A DNA stretch of 64,000 nucleotides from Megalonaias nervosa (GCA_016617855.1 JAECUM010010991.1:1-64000), one strand, 5' to 3'; positions 57,801 to 60,969 are shown, counted from the stretch's first letter. Program-made: numbers and translations. Notes: a model not told the origin generated them from the letters alone.

Positions 57801-58657
57801 AATAAATCCATCAAATATTCAGAAATATCCCTCCTTTTTCAAATTGATTCAGGAATTTCTCCCCATAATATTCAGTTCTAGAATAAACCTTGCACCATTT
57901 TGCAAAGATTCCTTGAGGAAATTCTAACACTGTATGTCAACAGAAACCCATAATTTATGTAAAAAGATCAATGATGTATTCTGACATCACAATGCAAAGA
58001 ACACTAGAGCAATTAATGATCAGTGCATTCAGCGGTTACAACTCATTCAGGGGTTACAACCCCCCTAAATGACGATGTAGAATACTAGAAATAAAATTAA
58101 TTCAAGGTCTTATCAATTAACAGTAACACACCAAAATTCTGCTGAAATCCATGGTAAAATAATGCTACAGAAACAAATATCATGTGGATGAACAATCAGG
58201 GGCTATAACTCTTGTACATTATGTTGTGGAATGCGAAAGATCAAACACATTTAAGTGGAGCAAAACTAACATGGTGTAATAAAATACACATAAAACATAT
58301 AATTCCAGCTGAGACTGAAAAGGATCTCTATTTCAGCTTGAAACTGTCATTATTTTAAGTATAAAAATAAAATATAACCTTAGCAGCACTGACCTTGACC
58401 TTTCAAAAACAATTCATGGAAATTTTATATCAAGATTAGAGAAAACTTGGAACTCCTAAAGCAATAGCCTACCTTCTGTACCTTTCCTGAAGTAGGCAAC
58501 AATCTCATTGACTTCTTGGATGTAACACCAACCTGAAACAGAAATATACAAGGTGTACGAGGTAAATAATGCTGCTAATTTCTGAGGCAGTTATTTTTAT
58601 GAGAACCCTCTCTTACTTGGATGAAATCAACAACCACTGTGTTTATAGGAGTCTTGC
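9623..58657 (-). CDS. BBS7: BBS7, BBSome core subunit (near complete, 18-19 exons)
   Basis: The exons, N- to C-terminal, are 58617-58657 (probable), 58473-58532, 55558-55620, 51303-51478, 48118-48301, 47546-47618, 47152-47218, 42867-42916, 36083-36213, 33907-33991, 29521-29620, 28692-28884, 27127-27201, 23266-23468, 21067-21231, 19671-19780, 12715-12818, 11171-11294 and 9623-9756. From VGVTSKKS to the stop they total 2097 bp, one frame of 698 residues with no break, close to the about 715 residues of vertebrate BBS7. Diagnostic blocks include [42 protein letters not shown] and [14 protein letters not shown]. Family knowledge: BBS7 has an N-terminal beta-propeller, a coiled coil, a GAE/appendage region and a helical C-terminus. 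It pairs with BBS2 and BBS9 in the BBSome, which moves membrane cargo in cilia. Seventeen introns are GT-AG; the last is U12-like. The initiator ATG was not found. The gene spans 49 kb, almost all of it repeat-filled intron. Confidence 0.95.
10902..10995. repeat. Minisatellite, 31-bp unit, three perfect copies
   Basis: AAACACTAACCATTTTAAAC followed by CAAATTTTGCT is repeated three times without mismatch, inside the last (U12-like) BBS7 intron. The lack of divergence indicates recent expansion. Confidence 0.92.
11171..11294 (-). CDS. BBS7: BBS7 exon, codons 614-655, with U12-type donor
   Basis: Reads [40 protein letters not shown] and Y plus the first G of a Gly codon. It is 124 bp with acceptor TTTTGCAG. 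The frame stays open past the exon, but homology stops exactly at CTCTATG|ATATCCTTTT, which fits the U12-type AT-AC donor consensus. No GT donor near this point gives the phase needed by the next exon. Confidence 0.93.
11388..11565 (+). mobile_element. SINE family C copy
   Basis: GCATGGTTGCTCAGTGCTTA (box A) and GCAGGATTGTATTCC (box B) are followed by GTGTCCTTGGGCAAGGAACT and TTGGTGTGACACAAAACACT. The CCTTGGGCAAGG block is a widespread tRNA-SINE body motif. It lies upstream of the BBS7 exon at 11171-11294 in gene orientation. Confidence 0.65.
11570..12710. other. BBS7 intron, no additional feature
   Basis: AT-rich intron between the exons at 11294 and 12715. At 12430-12580 TGGTCT/GACAGGT-type words recur loosely. 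Nothing else supported. Confidence 0.4.
12715..12818 (-). CDS. BBS7: BBS7 exon, codons 579-613
   Basis: Reads [20 protein letters not shown] then [14 protein letters not shown]. It is 104 bp with acceptor TTTGTTAG and donor [26 protein letters not shown] spans this exon and the next. Confidence 0.97.
13286..13480. repeat. Minisatellite, 30/33-bp unit, six copies
   Basis: GAGTGTATCAAGGTTCATCC then (C/A)TGTACATTTAAT is repeated. Some units lack GTG, giving 30 bp. The C versus A at one position splits the array into a left and a right half. Confidence 0.92.
13485..15125. other. BBS7 intron, no gene; short purine-rich tract
   Basis: 13500-13750 contains CCTTGACCCTGAA and GTATG(T/C)GACCCACCTT words suggesting a decayed tandem repeat. 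A GGGA-rich tract lies at 14740-14785. No exon homology seen. Confidence 0.4.
15138..15384 (-). mobile_element. SINE family A copy, full length, with target-site duplication
   Basis: It runs from the reverse-complemented tail GGGGTTTAAAGCCATTTTTC to the head GGCCACTTGGGGTCCC. It is flanked by AGAACAGTTT (15128-15137) and AGGACAGTTT (15385-15394), one mismatch. Confidence 0.82.
15850..16575 (-). pseudogene. Decayed retrotransposon RNase H region, probably DIRS-like
   Basis: On the - strand, fragments in shifting frames line up in the order expected for the RNase H part of a DIRS/YR-type polyprotein. They are [13 protein letters not shown] (catalytic TDAS..GWG-like), [20 protein letters not shown] (HIN.LE..AV.NAL-like), TVVCHLKRQ then [11 protein letters not shown], and finally [22 protein letters not shown] and [13 protein letters not shown]. 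The last block resembles the KLPxFVSPxxD...AVDAxSxxWxGLD segment of DIRS elements. Several stops and frameshifts make it a fossil. The matching reverse transcriptase upstream (16.6-17.2 kb) was not recognised. It could instead be another RNase H-bearing retroelement. Confidence 0.55.
16580..17195 (-). other. Possible further part of the retroelement fossil
   Basis: The - strand stays open for 77-95 codons in two frames (16746-17145), with GC content above the surrounding intron. I recognise no conserved protein motif. Neighbouring the RNase H relic, it is plausibly more of the same element. Confidence 0.3.
17215..17444 (-). mobile_element. SINE family A copy with target-site duplication
   Basis: Reverse-oriented, from GTTTAACACCATTTCTCAG to the head ACTCAGCCACACATGGCC. 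AGAAAGGGAAGATTG (17200-17214) and AGAAAGGGAGGAATG (17445-17459) flank it, two mismatches. Confidence 0.8.
17460..18930. other. GC-richer intron block with an internal duplication, no gene recognised
   Basis: ATATTAGATCAT(C/G)ATAAGCAG and GGTGTAGGCTAGAT(C/T) occur at about 18313 and 18430. GAACAGGGCCAT also recurs at about 17983 and 18547. The base composition resembles the DIRS-like relic nearby, so this may be more retroelement debris, but no protein motif was identified. Confidence 0.4.
18942..19155 (-). mobile_element. SINE family A copy, 5' truncated, with short target duplication
   Basis: It runs from CTGTTGTTGTTTGGGGTTTA (tail) to ATTTAGACCACTCTG (head lacking the first bases). CCCAGCTA flanks it at 18934-18941 and 19156-19163. 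Confidence 0.78.
19447..19640. repeat. Minisatellite, 60-bp unit, three copies
   Basis: GAGTAATGTTGAATGACTCC, AGAGGACCTGTCATGACATA and CTGAGTACATATACACCA are repeated three times, ending 31-40 bp from the BBS7 exon 19671-19780. Confidence 0.92.
19671..19780 (-). CDS. BBS7: BBS7 exon, codons 542-579
   Basis: Reads [20 protein letters not shown] then [16 protein letters not shown]. It is 110 bp with acceptor TTATTTCAG and donor GTAAGT. [20 protein letters not shown] is conserved. A 60-bp minisatellite lies within 40 bp of its 3' end. Confidence 0.97.
20040..20350. repeat. Minisatellite, about 44-bp unit, seven to eight copies
   Basis: TACTGGCATCACAATGGCAT, CAACATGGGTTTTCACTGT and GAGAG are repeated with small indels. 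All three frames are open across it, giving spurious peptides such as [14 protein letters not shown]. Confidence 0.95.
21067..21231 (-). CDS. BBS7: BBS7 exon, codons 487-542
   Basis: Reads [36 protein letters not shown] and [12 protein letters not shown]. It is 165 bp with acceptor TTTCCTAG and donor GTAAGG. LTGxFSxAExHSW and FLDTQLE are conserved in BBS7. Confidence 0.97.
21985..22770. repeat. Minisatellite, about 50-60-bp unit, about fourteen copies
   Basis: AAATATTTGTCTCACAGGGG, GATGACCATGATATGTAT and CAAGTTGACATAAAA recur in head-to-tail order with about 10-25% divergence, filling nearly 800 bp of a BBS7 intron. Confidence 0.93.
22861..23040 (+). mobile_element. SINE family B copy with internal deletion
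   Basis: The head GACCACTCTGGTGGCCTAAG with box B CAGGTTCAAACCCTGGC and GAGTCATACCAAAGA is intact. The next 150 bp or so are missing, and the sequence resumes at GCAGACATCACAGCAATATG, ending CAAAATCACACAAACAC. A 17-base fragment of the same head lies reversed at 23537-23553. Confidence 0.8.
23266..23468 (-). CDS. BBS7: BBS7 exon, codons 420-487
   Basis: Reads [39 protein letters not shown] and [20 protein letters not shown]. It is 203 bp, the longest exon and the most conserved part of the protein. Acceptor TATTTGCAG, donor GTTGGT. Confidence 0.98.
24028..24397 (+). mobile_element. SINE family B copy, full length, with target-site duplication and CA-rich tail
   Basis: GCTCCGGTGACCTAATGATT (box A region) and CAGGTTCAAATCCTAGCC (box B) lead into ATTAAGAGGTTAGTGTTAGG, CACTGCAGACATCGAAG and a tail of CACA repeats. 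ACTTGATGTAAATT (24014-24027) and ACTTGATGTATATT (24398-24411) flank it, one mismatch. It is the best full-length + strand member. Confidence 0.88.
24831..24871. repeat. (TA)n microsatellite
   Basis: About 20 TA units next to a TATG-rich stretch in a BBS7 intron. Confidence 0.98.
24960..26430. other. BBS7 intron, nothing recognised
   Basis: AT-rich. A 98-codon + strand frame at 25704-26000 shows no known domain and lacks splice or codon-use support. Confidence 0.4.
26435..26657. mobile_element. Hairpin MITE, family M, diverged copy
   Basis: It starts CCATATGTACTCACTCACAG and GTCAAGTCCAACTGCAAAC, and ends with the inverted GAAGTTGGGCTCGACTTTAA and CATGACTATATACTG. Internal inverted halves carry CAGACCCAGAT and ACCCTGATCTTCCAGCAC. 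Same order as the clean copy at 60748-60967. Confidence 0.8.
26883..27061. mobile_element. Hairpin MITE, family M, with TA target duplication
   Basis: TA|CCATATATGCTCATATGAAC ... TTGTAAGCAAGTATATATGTGG|TA. Inner hairpin words are GACCATGATCTGCTATTGCA and its partner GTGGATCAGGGTCTCTGTTG. It lies 66 bp from the BBS7 exon 27127-27201. Confidence 0.85.
27127..27201 (-). CDS. BBS7: BBS7 exon, codons 395-419
   Basis: Reads [20 protein letters not shown] then ACNPE, matching [18 protein letters not shown]. It is 75 bp, in phase at both ends, with acceptor TTTTCTAG and donor GTAAAA. Confidence 0.96.
27205..28690. other. BBS7 intron, nothing recognised
   Basis: AT-rich intron between exons 27201 and 28692 with no identifiable repeat family or coding similarity. 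Confidence 0.4.
28692..28884 (-). CDS. BBS7: BBS7 exon, codons 330-394 (coiled coil and start of GAE domain)
   Basis: Reads [19 protein letters not shown], a linker, then [20 protein letters not shown] and [11 protein letters not shown]. It is 193 bp with acceptor CTATAG and donor GTGAAA. The first part is coiled coil; NDKFxLNxDDASYxLxLE opens the appendage-like domain. Confidence 0.97.
29521..29620 (-). CDS. BBS7: BBS7 exon, codons 297-330
   Basis: Reads [20 protein letters not shown] then a variable stretch and NKISHL. It is 100 bp; GWVxGLTxE and NKISxLx close the propeller and start the coiled coil. Acceptor GACTACAG, donor GTAGGT. The middle is the least conserved part of the protein. 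Confidence 0.92.
29625..31560. other. BBS7 intron, nothing recognised
   Basis: AT-rich and largely unique-looking by eye. Short frames have no recognisable content. Confidence 0.4.
31567..31681. repeat. Minisatellite, 37-bp unit, three near-perfect copies
   Basis: TTGATGGTGCCATACATGAA then GATACATTGCTTATC is repeated three times with almost no divergence. Confidence 0.92.
32037..32225. repeat. Imperfect inverted repeat with a (TA)n loop, plus a second (TA)n tract
   Basis: Left arm 32037-32079 (GCTTTCCAACAAGATTAAAA, TCAATGGTCTGAACAACACA) pairs with right arm 32146-32188 (TAATGTGTTGTTCAAACTAT, TGATTTTAATTGTGTTGGCA). A TA run of about 60 bp fills the loop and another TA run lies at 32195-32225. 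It may be a small fold-back element grown by slippage. Confidence 0.85.
32895..32970. repeat. CTATC-rich short tandem repeat
   Basis: Units of CATCTATCTCC, CATCTATCCC and CTATC alternate irregularly. Confidence 0.85.
33186..33450. repeat. Minisatellite, 52-bp unit, five copies
   Basis: GTAGAGAGGTCAAAAACCTC, AATGAAATTTACTTTAGGGT and GTAAATATCTGC are repeated with a few substitutions that become rarer to the right. Confidence 0.93.
33719..33800. repeat. (TA)n microsatellite flanked by a 17-bp direct repeat
   Basis: Roughly 40 TA units. AGCAAAAAGACTTTGTT is present on both sides (33687-33703 and 33815-33831). Confidence 0.96.
33907..33991 (-). CDS. BBS7: BBS7 exon, codons 269-297
   Basis: Reads [20 protein letters not shown] then EIVCATYA and a split Gly, matching SESVTSIQGG and DEIVxxTYxG. 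It is 85 bp with acceptor CTTACAG and donor GTATCA. Confidence 0.95.
34440..35650 (-). repeat. Degenerate tandem array, about 140-bp monomer (family H1), reversed
   Basis: About eight monomers containing AAGATTTTCAAGATGGC, AAGAAGTCTTCTGGTGAAA, ACCCCATG and AGTAGTGATAACAAGA; these are the reverse complement of the 3140-4060 array. Its high-coordinate edge (CATGGCAACCATCCAAGTAG to GGGAGATAACAAGTC) corresponds to the low-coordinate edge of that array, so both share a defined boundary. Confidence 0.87.
35783..35992. mobile_element. Hairpin MITE, family M
   Basis: CCATATGTACTCACTTATAA at the left and GACTTATAAATGAGTTCATA at the right, with inner hairpin words CACAGACCCTGATTTGCTTG and GGCAGATTAGGGTCTATGTT. 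It ends about 90 bp from BBS7 exon 36083-36213. Confidence 0.82.
36083..36213 (-). CDS. BBS7: BBS7 exon, codons 225-268
   Basis: Reads [20 protein letters not shown], then [20 protein letters not shown] and YSH. VGRDDGxVEVYSxDxxDEP is the best-known BBS7 block, an FG-GAP-like propeller loop. It is 131 bp with acceptor TATTTCAG and donor GTATGT. Confidence 0.97.
36220..37070. other. BBS7 intron, nothing recognised
   Basis: AT-rich, with a 70-codon - strand frame (36435-36647) lacking known motifs. Confidence 0.4.
37070..38280 (+). repeat. Degenerate tandem array, about 150-170-bp monomer (family H2), left part
   Basis: TTTTAGTAATGGTGGCCATA, GATGGCAAATTGGCATCATT-like, CTTTATGCCAGGATACTTTC and GTCAAATTCTGTT(T/G)AG recur every 150 bp or so. 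The array is interrupted at 37281-37612 by unrelated sequence containing TTTTTATGGCGCACCAGCAC, and cut at about 38285 by a LINE. Confidence 0.8.
37281..37612. mobile_element. Insertion of unknown class inside the H2 array
   Basis: The array monomer breaks after GATACTTTCTG and resumes at TTCTGTAAAGTGCAGTC. In between lie a TTGG-repeat, TTTTTATGGCGCACCAGCAC and TTTAGCGCCATAC. TTCTG may be a short target duplication. No coding content; class undetermined. Confidence 0.5.
38285..40260 (+). mobile_element. LINE (CR1/L2-like), second copy, decayed, interrupted by a SINE
   Basis: From 38285 the sequence translates piecewise as [11 protein letters not shown], a [13 protein letters not shown] segment, [15 protein letters not shown] (reverse transcriptase block A), PQGSVL-like, MYGDDTQ (catalytic YxDD-like) and then the portion shared with 1-1011. 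Frameshifts and stops are scattered. The 3' UTR ends TTAGCGCGTCTAAAGATTAG and GTGCTGTACTAAATCC, then AT-rich sequence. It lies within the H2 array, so it inserted after the array existed. Confidence 0.85.
39828..40090 (+). mobile_element. SINE family A, full length, perfect 13-bp target-site duplication, inside the LINE
   Basis: GGAGTCCCGAGTGGCCGAGT carries box A and GTGGGTTCAAGTCTC box B, as in Leu/Ser-type tRNAs. The body has CTTCCCGGGGTTTTCCCGGG, and the end TTAAACCCTAC with (AAC)n. ACTTCCTTAATTA flanks it at 39815-39827 and 40091-40103. It splits the 3' UTR of the LINE and is thus younger. Confidence 0.93.
40265..41097 (+). repeat. Tandem array family H2, right part, ending in a hairpin plus CTAA
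   Basis: Five further monomers (AGTAATGGTGGCCATATTAG, AGACAGATCA(T/G)CATC, TTCAAAGGTCTTCCTGCCAG) end in AAGTTTGGTCAAAATTGGTC. The edge is a hairpin with arms 41068-41076 and 41085-41093, immediately followed by CTAA at 41094-41097. It continues the 37070-38280 array across the LINE insertion. Confidence 0.82.
41115..42363. mobile_element. Large family M related element, or two half copies, with TA duplication
   Basis: The left edge is TA|CCATATATACTATATTATAA with GTCAAGTTGAACTTCAAAC. The right edge (42214-42363) has the complete inner hairpin (CACAGACCCAGATCTACCAG, GGCAGGTCTGGGTCTGTGCA) and ends TTTTATAAGTGAATATATAT, GG|TA. The 1.05 kb between is unrelated to the short copies and has no recognised coding content. 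It may be a longer relative from which the MITEs derive, or a later insertion. Confidence 0.55.
42867..42916 (-). CDS. BBS7: BBS7 exon, codons 208-225
   Basis: Reads [16 protein letters not shown] between split Lys and Gly codons, matching the WExxNEKxxGG segment. It is only 50 bp; splice phases 2 and 1 fit both neighbours. The preceding intron contains the 1.97-kb TIR element. Confidence 0.93.
42920..44175. other. BBS7 intron, nothing recognised
   Basis: AT-rich. Short + strand frames at 43577-43997 are hydrophobic by base composition and match no family I know. Confidence 0.4.
44184..46153. mobile_element. 1.97-kb non-autonomous DNA transposon with TIRs and TA duplication
   Basis: The left end TAGCGTGACCCCACTATAAC and the reverse complement of the right end CAGTGTGACCCCACTCTAGC match at 16 of 20 positions. 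TA borders both sides (44182-44183, 46154-46155). Near the right end AGCCACACCACGA(T/C)CAT is repeated (about 45962 and 46085). TA target and CAGTG-type ends suggest the Tc1/mariner-pogo group. No transposase frame is recognisable. Confidence 0.7.
46155..47145. other. BBS7 intron, no gene; imperfect 60-bp direct duplication
   Basis: TGACTTACAGACCAGAAAACATGG and TGACTTATAGGCCAGAAAAC-ATGG-type sequences repeat at about 46898 and 46951. Otherwise unremarkable AT-rich sequence. Confidence 0.5.
47152..47218 (-). CDS. BBS7: BBS7 exon, codons 186-208
   Basis: Reads [20 protein letters not shown] then G and a split Lys. The LxGTSDGxxxLxQI propeller strand is conserved. It is 67 bp with acceptor TTTCTGTAG and donor GTAATG. 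Confidence 0.94.
47546..47618 (-). CDS. BBS7: BBS7 exon, codons 162-186
   Basis: Reads [20 protein letters not shown] followed by GNNG. The EVPGPP turn is diagnostic. It is 73 bp, ending one base into a split Gly codon, with donor GTATAC. Confidence 0.95.
48118..48301 (-). CDS. BBS7: BBS7 exon, codons 100-161
   Basis: Reads [20 protein letters not shown], then the conserved ISDVICLP and [15 protein letters not shown]. It is 184 bp with acceptor CTGTCAG and donor GTCTGT. HYxDCKD and ACQDRVLR are hallmark BBS7 propeller motifs. Confidence 0.96.
48310..49480. other. BBS7 intron, nothing recognised
   Basis: AT-rich sequence with no identifiable repeat family or exon. Confidence 0.4.
49490..51244 (+). 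repeat. Degenerate tandem array, about 160-bp monomer (family H3), ending in a hairpin plus CTAA
   Basis: About ten monomers. Each has CATCCAAGATCTTGATGATA, a TTTACCAAGTTTGATCAAAA-like part, TTGGATCAGAAATA, AACAAGCTCAGCCAATCAGA and TGCAAGATCACCTCATTA. The last unit runs into GACAGACAATGCATGATCGA, then a hairpin with arms 51215-51222 and 51233-51240 and CTAA at 51241-51244, 59 bp from BBS7 exon 51303-51478. Confidence 0.87.
51303..51478 (-). CDS. BBS7: BBS7 exon, codons 42-100
   Basis: Reads [18 protein letters not shown] and then a segment ending [19 protein letters not shown]. It is 176 bp with acceptor TTTTTAG and donor GTAAGTT, and ends with two bases of a split Val codon. Part of the beta-propeller. 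Confidence 0.95.
51768..51806. repeat. (CA)n microsatellite
   Basis: About 19 CA units in a BBS7 intron. Confidence 0.98.
52519..52723 (-). mobile_element. SINE family A, 5' truncated, inserted in the 45-bp minisatellite
   Basis: Starts at the tail TTGTTGTTGTTGCTGTTGTT, continues GGGTTTAACGCCATTTTCAG and ends GACAGAGGTGAGATGG, lacking box A. TACTATAGAT at 52509-52518 and 52724-52733 is the target duplication, itself part of the minisatellite unit. Confidence 0.93.
53605..53760. repeat. Tandem duplication of about 78 bp inside the pogo-like element
   Basis: GATATCAAAGACAAAGGTTA, GAGCATGCTGACCTCAGGAG and CTGACTTTGGTTACTTTTC occur twice, nearly identical, in the first large repeat unit but only once in the second. 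Confidence 0.9.
54787..55070 (+). pseudogene. Pogo-like transposase fragment (first DDE Asp region)
   Basis: NMDE at about 54798-54809 is followed by the aromatic-Asp pair YFD, a GWTHDKMG turn and VRISKTGAD, in the order of pogo/Tigger DDE_1 domains. A one-base frameshift near 54905 moves the homology to a second frame reading [15 protein letters not shown] and [10 protein letters not shown]. Stops follow at about 55040. Confidence 0.8.
55558..55620 (-). CDS. BBS7: BBS7 exon, codons 21-41
   Basis: Reads [19 protein letters not shown] then VQ, the conserved DHDGxxxxFGMKKG block. It is 63 bp, phase 0 at both ends, with acceptor TCATTTCAG and donor GTTCAT, a weak donor. Confidence 0.92.
55902..56028. 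repeat. Long palindrome, 57-bp arms with 12-bp loop
   Basis: Arm 55902-55958 (AGGTTACTGCATTTGTATGG, AAAATATGAATGAG, TTTTTCGGATGGTTATACTG) pairs with 55971-56028 at nearly all positions; the loop is CGACCTTGGGAG. A shorter hairpin with AGTGCAGT arms lies at about 56580-56608. Confidence 0.93.
55902..57080. mobile_element. Possible unclassified element bounded by inverted repeats
   Basis: TATTTTATGCTCATTTTCTT (about 56033) is approximately complementary to GAGAAAAAAATGAGCATATA (about 57058). With the terminal palindrome and the less AT-rich interior (CGCGCGC at about 56213), this suggests one inserted unit. Target duplication and exact ends were not determined. Confidence 0.4.
57078..57585. 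repeat. Minisatellite, 24-bp unit, about twenty-one copies
   Basis: TATGTTCTATTACACTGTGA plus TGAA or TCAA is repeated. The unit length is a multiple of three, so two frames stay open (YVLLHCDE and NMFYYTVM repeats); these are by-products. Left units carry TGATCAG, middle units TGATGAA and the right end TGATCAA, showing segmental spread. Confidence 0.97.
57590..58470. other. BBS7 intron, possibly a decayed tandem repeat
   Basis: (G)GGGTTACAACTCATTCAGGG at about 58035 and CAGGGGCTATAACTCTTGTA at about 58197 suggest an old repeat unit of about 165 bp. No gene seen. Confidence 0.35.
58473..58532 (-). CDS. BBS7: BBS7 exon, codons 1-20 of the certain frame
   Basis: Reads [20 protein letters not shown], in phase at both ends, with acceptor CTGTTTCAG and donor GTAGGC. 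It is the first blade-forming strand region of the beta-propeller. Numbering of the following exons starts here. Confidence 0.9.
58617..58657 (-). CDS. BBS7: BBS7 probable N-terminal coding exon
   Basis: A 41-bp segment lies between a TTTCAG acceptor and a GTAAGA donor and reads (x)[13 protein letters not shown] into the VGVTS exon. VVDFIQ aligns with the conserved VDYxQ that precedes VGVTS in BBS7. The frame has a TAG just upstream of the acceptor and no ATG, so the start codon would lie in a further exon. The intron to the next exon is only 84 bp, unusually short here. Confidence 0.5.
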
Positions 58658-58934
58658 CTGAAATATTTAACTATTAGATGCAAGCCAAAGCAATGTCTTC
58701 AATATGAGTATCATAAAGCTAAAAAGGTATCAGCACAACAAGATCAAAAGCTCATGTTACCACACATTTTTGTCATTTTCACCAAAAGTACCACACATAT
58801 GCCCACTCATTTTTGATAGTCGTGTACGGCTGACTCTGGACAATAATAACCAAAAGGTCTCCATGACCTGTACACTTGCTCAAAGTATGTGATCTTGAGT
58901 TAAACTTAATTTGCAAAAAAATGATTTTTTTCTT

Positions 58935-59625
58935 CTTAGACTTACCATGACCATTACCTTTAACTTTCATGCCCCAGATCTATAGGTTTCTTTATTGCCA
59001 AAAGTGTAAGTGATCCACAAAGTTTGTGTAAAGAGCACACTCTAGAACTGAAGTTATTCTGAAATTCCCATTTTTTCTTTGAGTACAACTGCTTTTGACT
59101 TTTTGACCCCAAAATCAATATGCCTCTTCCATATTGTAATTTCAAGCCCTCCATTAACTCTGTTGAATGTAATAAAGATATTATGCAAAAACATCTTCCA
59201 TCAGTTGGAACAACCTTGACCTTTGACTGTTTGACCCCAAATCAACTGGCTTCTTTCTCACTACATGTGTAGGTCACCAACCAATGTTGGTGAAGGTCCG
59301 TGGTCAAGAAGTGTAATCTTTGTTCATTTTTTTTCTTTCAGTTACAGTGACCTTAACCTTTGGAGACCAGAATTAATGGGGTTCTTTCTTATCCCAAGAG
59401 CAAATCATCTACAAAGTTTGGTCCAGGCCTGTGATGTAGAATTATTGATATGGTACAGATAACATTTGTCTTCTCTGAGTTGCAGTCACCTTGAGCCCAG
59501 ACTCCTAAACCAATGGGCTTCTTTCTTGCCACAAGCGCAAGCCACCCACTTAGTTTGGTAACTGAAGCTGGTGAGGAAGCAAAGTTATTTAGCAGAAACC
59601 ATTTTTCTCTCTTCAGTAATCTTGA
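58935..59625. repeat. Degenerate tandem array, about 125-135-bp monomer, rich in TGACC/GGTCA words
   Basis: About five units with CCTTGACCTTTGACTGTTTG, ACCCCAAAATCAATA, GGCTTCTTTCTTGCCACAAG and TCACCCACAAAGTTTGGT. Similar GTGACCTTGACCTTTGACC arrays are widespread in molluscan genomes, from my general knowledge. It lies upstream of BBS7 in gene orientation. Confidence 0.75.
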
Positions 59626-59802
59626 AATTTAACCCTGAAATCGACAGCCATGGTTCTCCACAGGATTCTCAAAGTTGCAGTCCCTGACTGCTTCCTTTAA
59701 AAATGTTGCAGTCCTAGAACTACAACTTGCAGTCCCAATAATGATAGGGGTTTTTTTACCTTGTGCAATAATTTATAACAATATGAATTTATTGTTGTGT
59801 CA

Positions 59803-59805
<3 letters not shown>

Positions 59806-59879
<74 letters not shown>
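59806..59879. repeat. Compound (TA)n(TG)n microsatellite
   Basis: About 26 TA followed by about 11 TG units. Confidence 0.98.
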
Positions 59880-60261
59880 CTCATATATTGCTAATGATCA
59901 TTCAGCGTAAAATGTTTAGTATTATAATAAACAAATGAAAAATTAAGGCAACTGAAATTGTGAGAATTGTAATTGTCATGTTACAATTATAACAATTCTC
60001 AATGCCTCTACATTGCCATTCATTACTTTTGTGTGCAGGAAGAAAGAAGGAATCAAACAATAACGTACACATTCTTTTCTACATTAATTTATTTAATTAG
60101 CTTAATTCCATTTCAAATCAATCAATTCTCCAAGACATTGGAAGAAGAAACAAATGACCATACTCCATTCACTTTTTTCATTTCATCTTTAGATAACACA
60201 GCATACTACATTCACTTTTTTCTTAAATAAACTTTAACAAATTTCTCCATAGCAGGTTTAC

Positions 60262-60690
60262 AATCAAATCATAAAAGTAATTTTAGTCTGGCCATGCTAC
60301 AAATAAGCAAGATATGATAGAAATAATTTAGTCTGGCCATGCTACAAATAAGCAAGATATGATAGAAATCATTTAGTCTGGCCATGCTACAAATACGCAA
60401 GATATGATAGAAATCATTTAGTCTGGCCATGCTACAAATAAGCAAGATATGATAGAAATAATTTTAGCCTAGCCATACTACCAATAAGCAAGATATCAAA
60501 GAAATAATTTTAGCCTGGCCATGCTACCAATAAGCAAGATATCACAGAAATAATTTTAGCCTGGCCATGCTACTGATAAGCAAGATATCACAGAAATAAT
60601 TTTAGCCTGGCCATGCTACTGATAAGCAAGATATCATATAAATAATTTTAGCCTGGCCATGCTACTGATAAGCAAGATATCATTGAAAAG
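60262..60690. repeat. Minisatellite, about 46-bp unit, nine copies
   Basis: AATAATTTTAGCCTGGCCAT, GCTACTGATAAGCAAGATAT and CATAGA are repeated. The left four copies read TAGTCTGGCCATGCTACAAA and the right ones TAGCCTGGCCATGCTAC(C/T)(A/G)A, two homogenised halves. Confidence 0.95.
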
Positions 60691-60747
60691 ATTTTAAGTA
60701 CTGGGAAACCTCCCAACACAAAGCCCTTGGAACCAAAACTAAAATTA

Positions 60748-60967
60748 CCATATATACTTGCTTATAAGTCTTATAAGTCAAGTCATATTGCAAACAACAA
60801 AGATCCAGATCTGCAAGAGCATAATGCATTTGCATATCAGGGTCTATGCTGTTTGTTCCAGTTATTACTCCTAACAAACTGCACAGACCCAGATTTGGCC
60901 ATGCATTATGTGACCCCAAATCAGGATCTCTGCAGTTGCAGTTGGATGCATAAGCGAGTACATATGG
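60748..60967. mobile_element. Hairpin MITE, family M, reference copy with TA duplication
   Basis: TA|CCATATATACTTGCTTATAA ... ATAAGCGAGTACATATGG|TA, 220 bp. It has two successive inner hairpins: AGATCCAGATCTGCAAGAGC with CATATCAGGGTCTATGCTGT, then CAGACCCAGATTTGGCCATG with CCCCAAATCAGGATCTCTGC. The outer arms also pair (CAAGTCATATTGCAAAC with GTTGCAGTTGGATGC). Confidence 0.9.
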
Positions 60968-60969
60968 TA

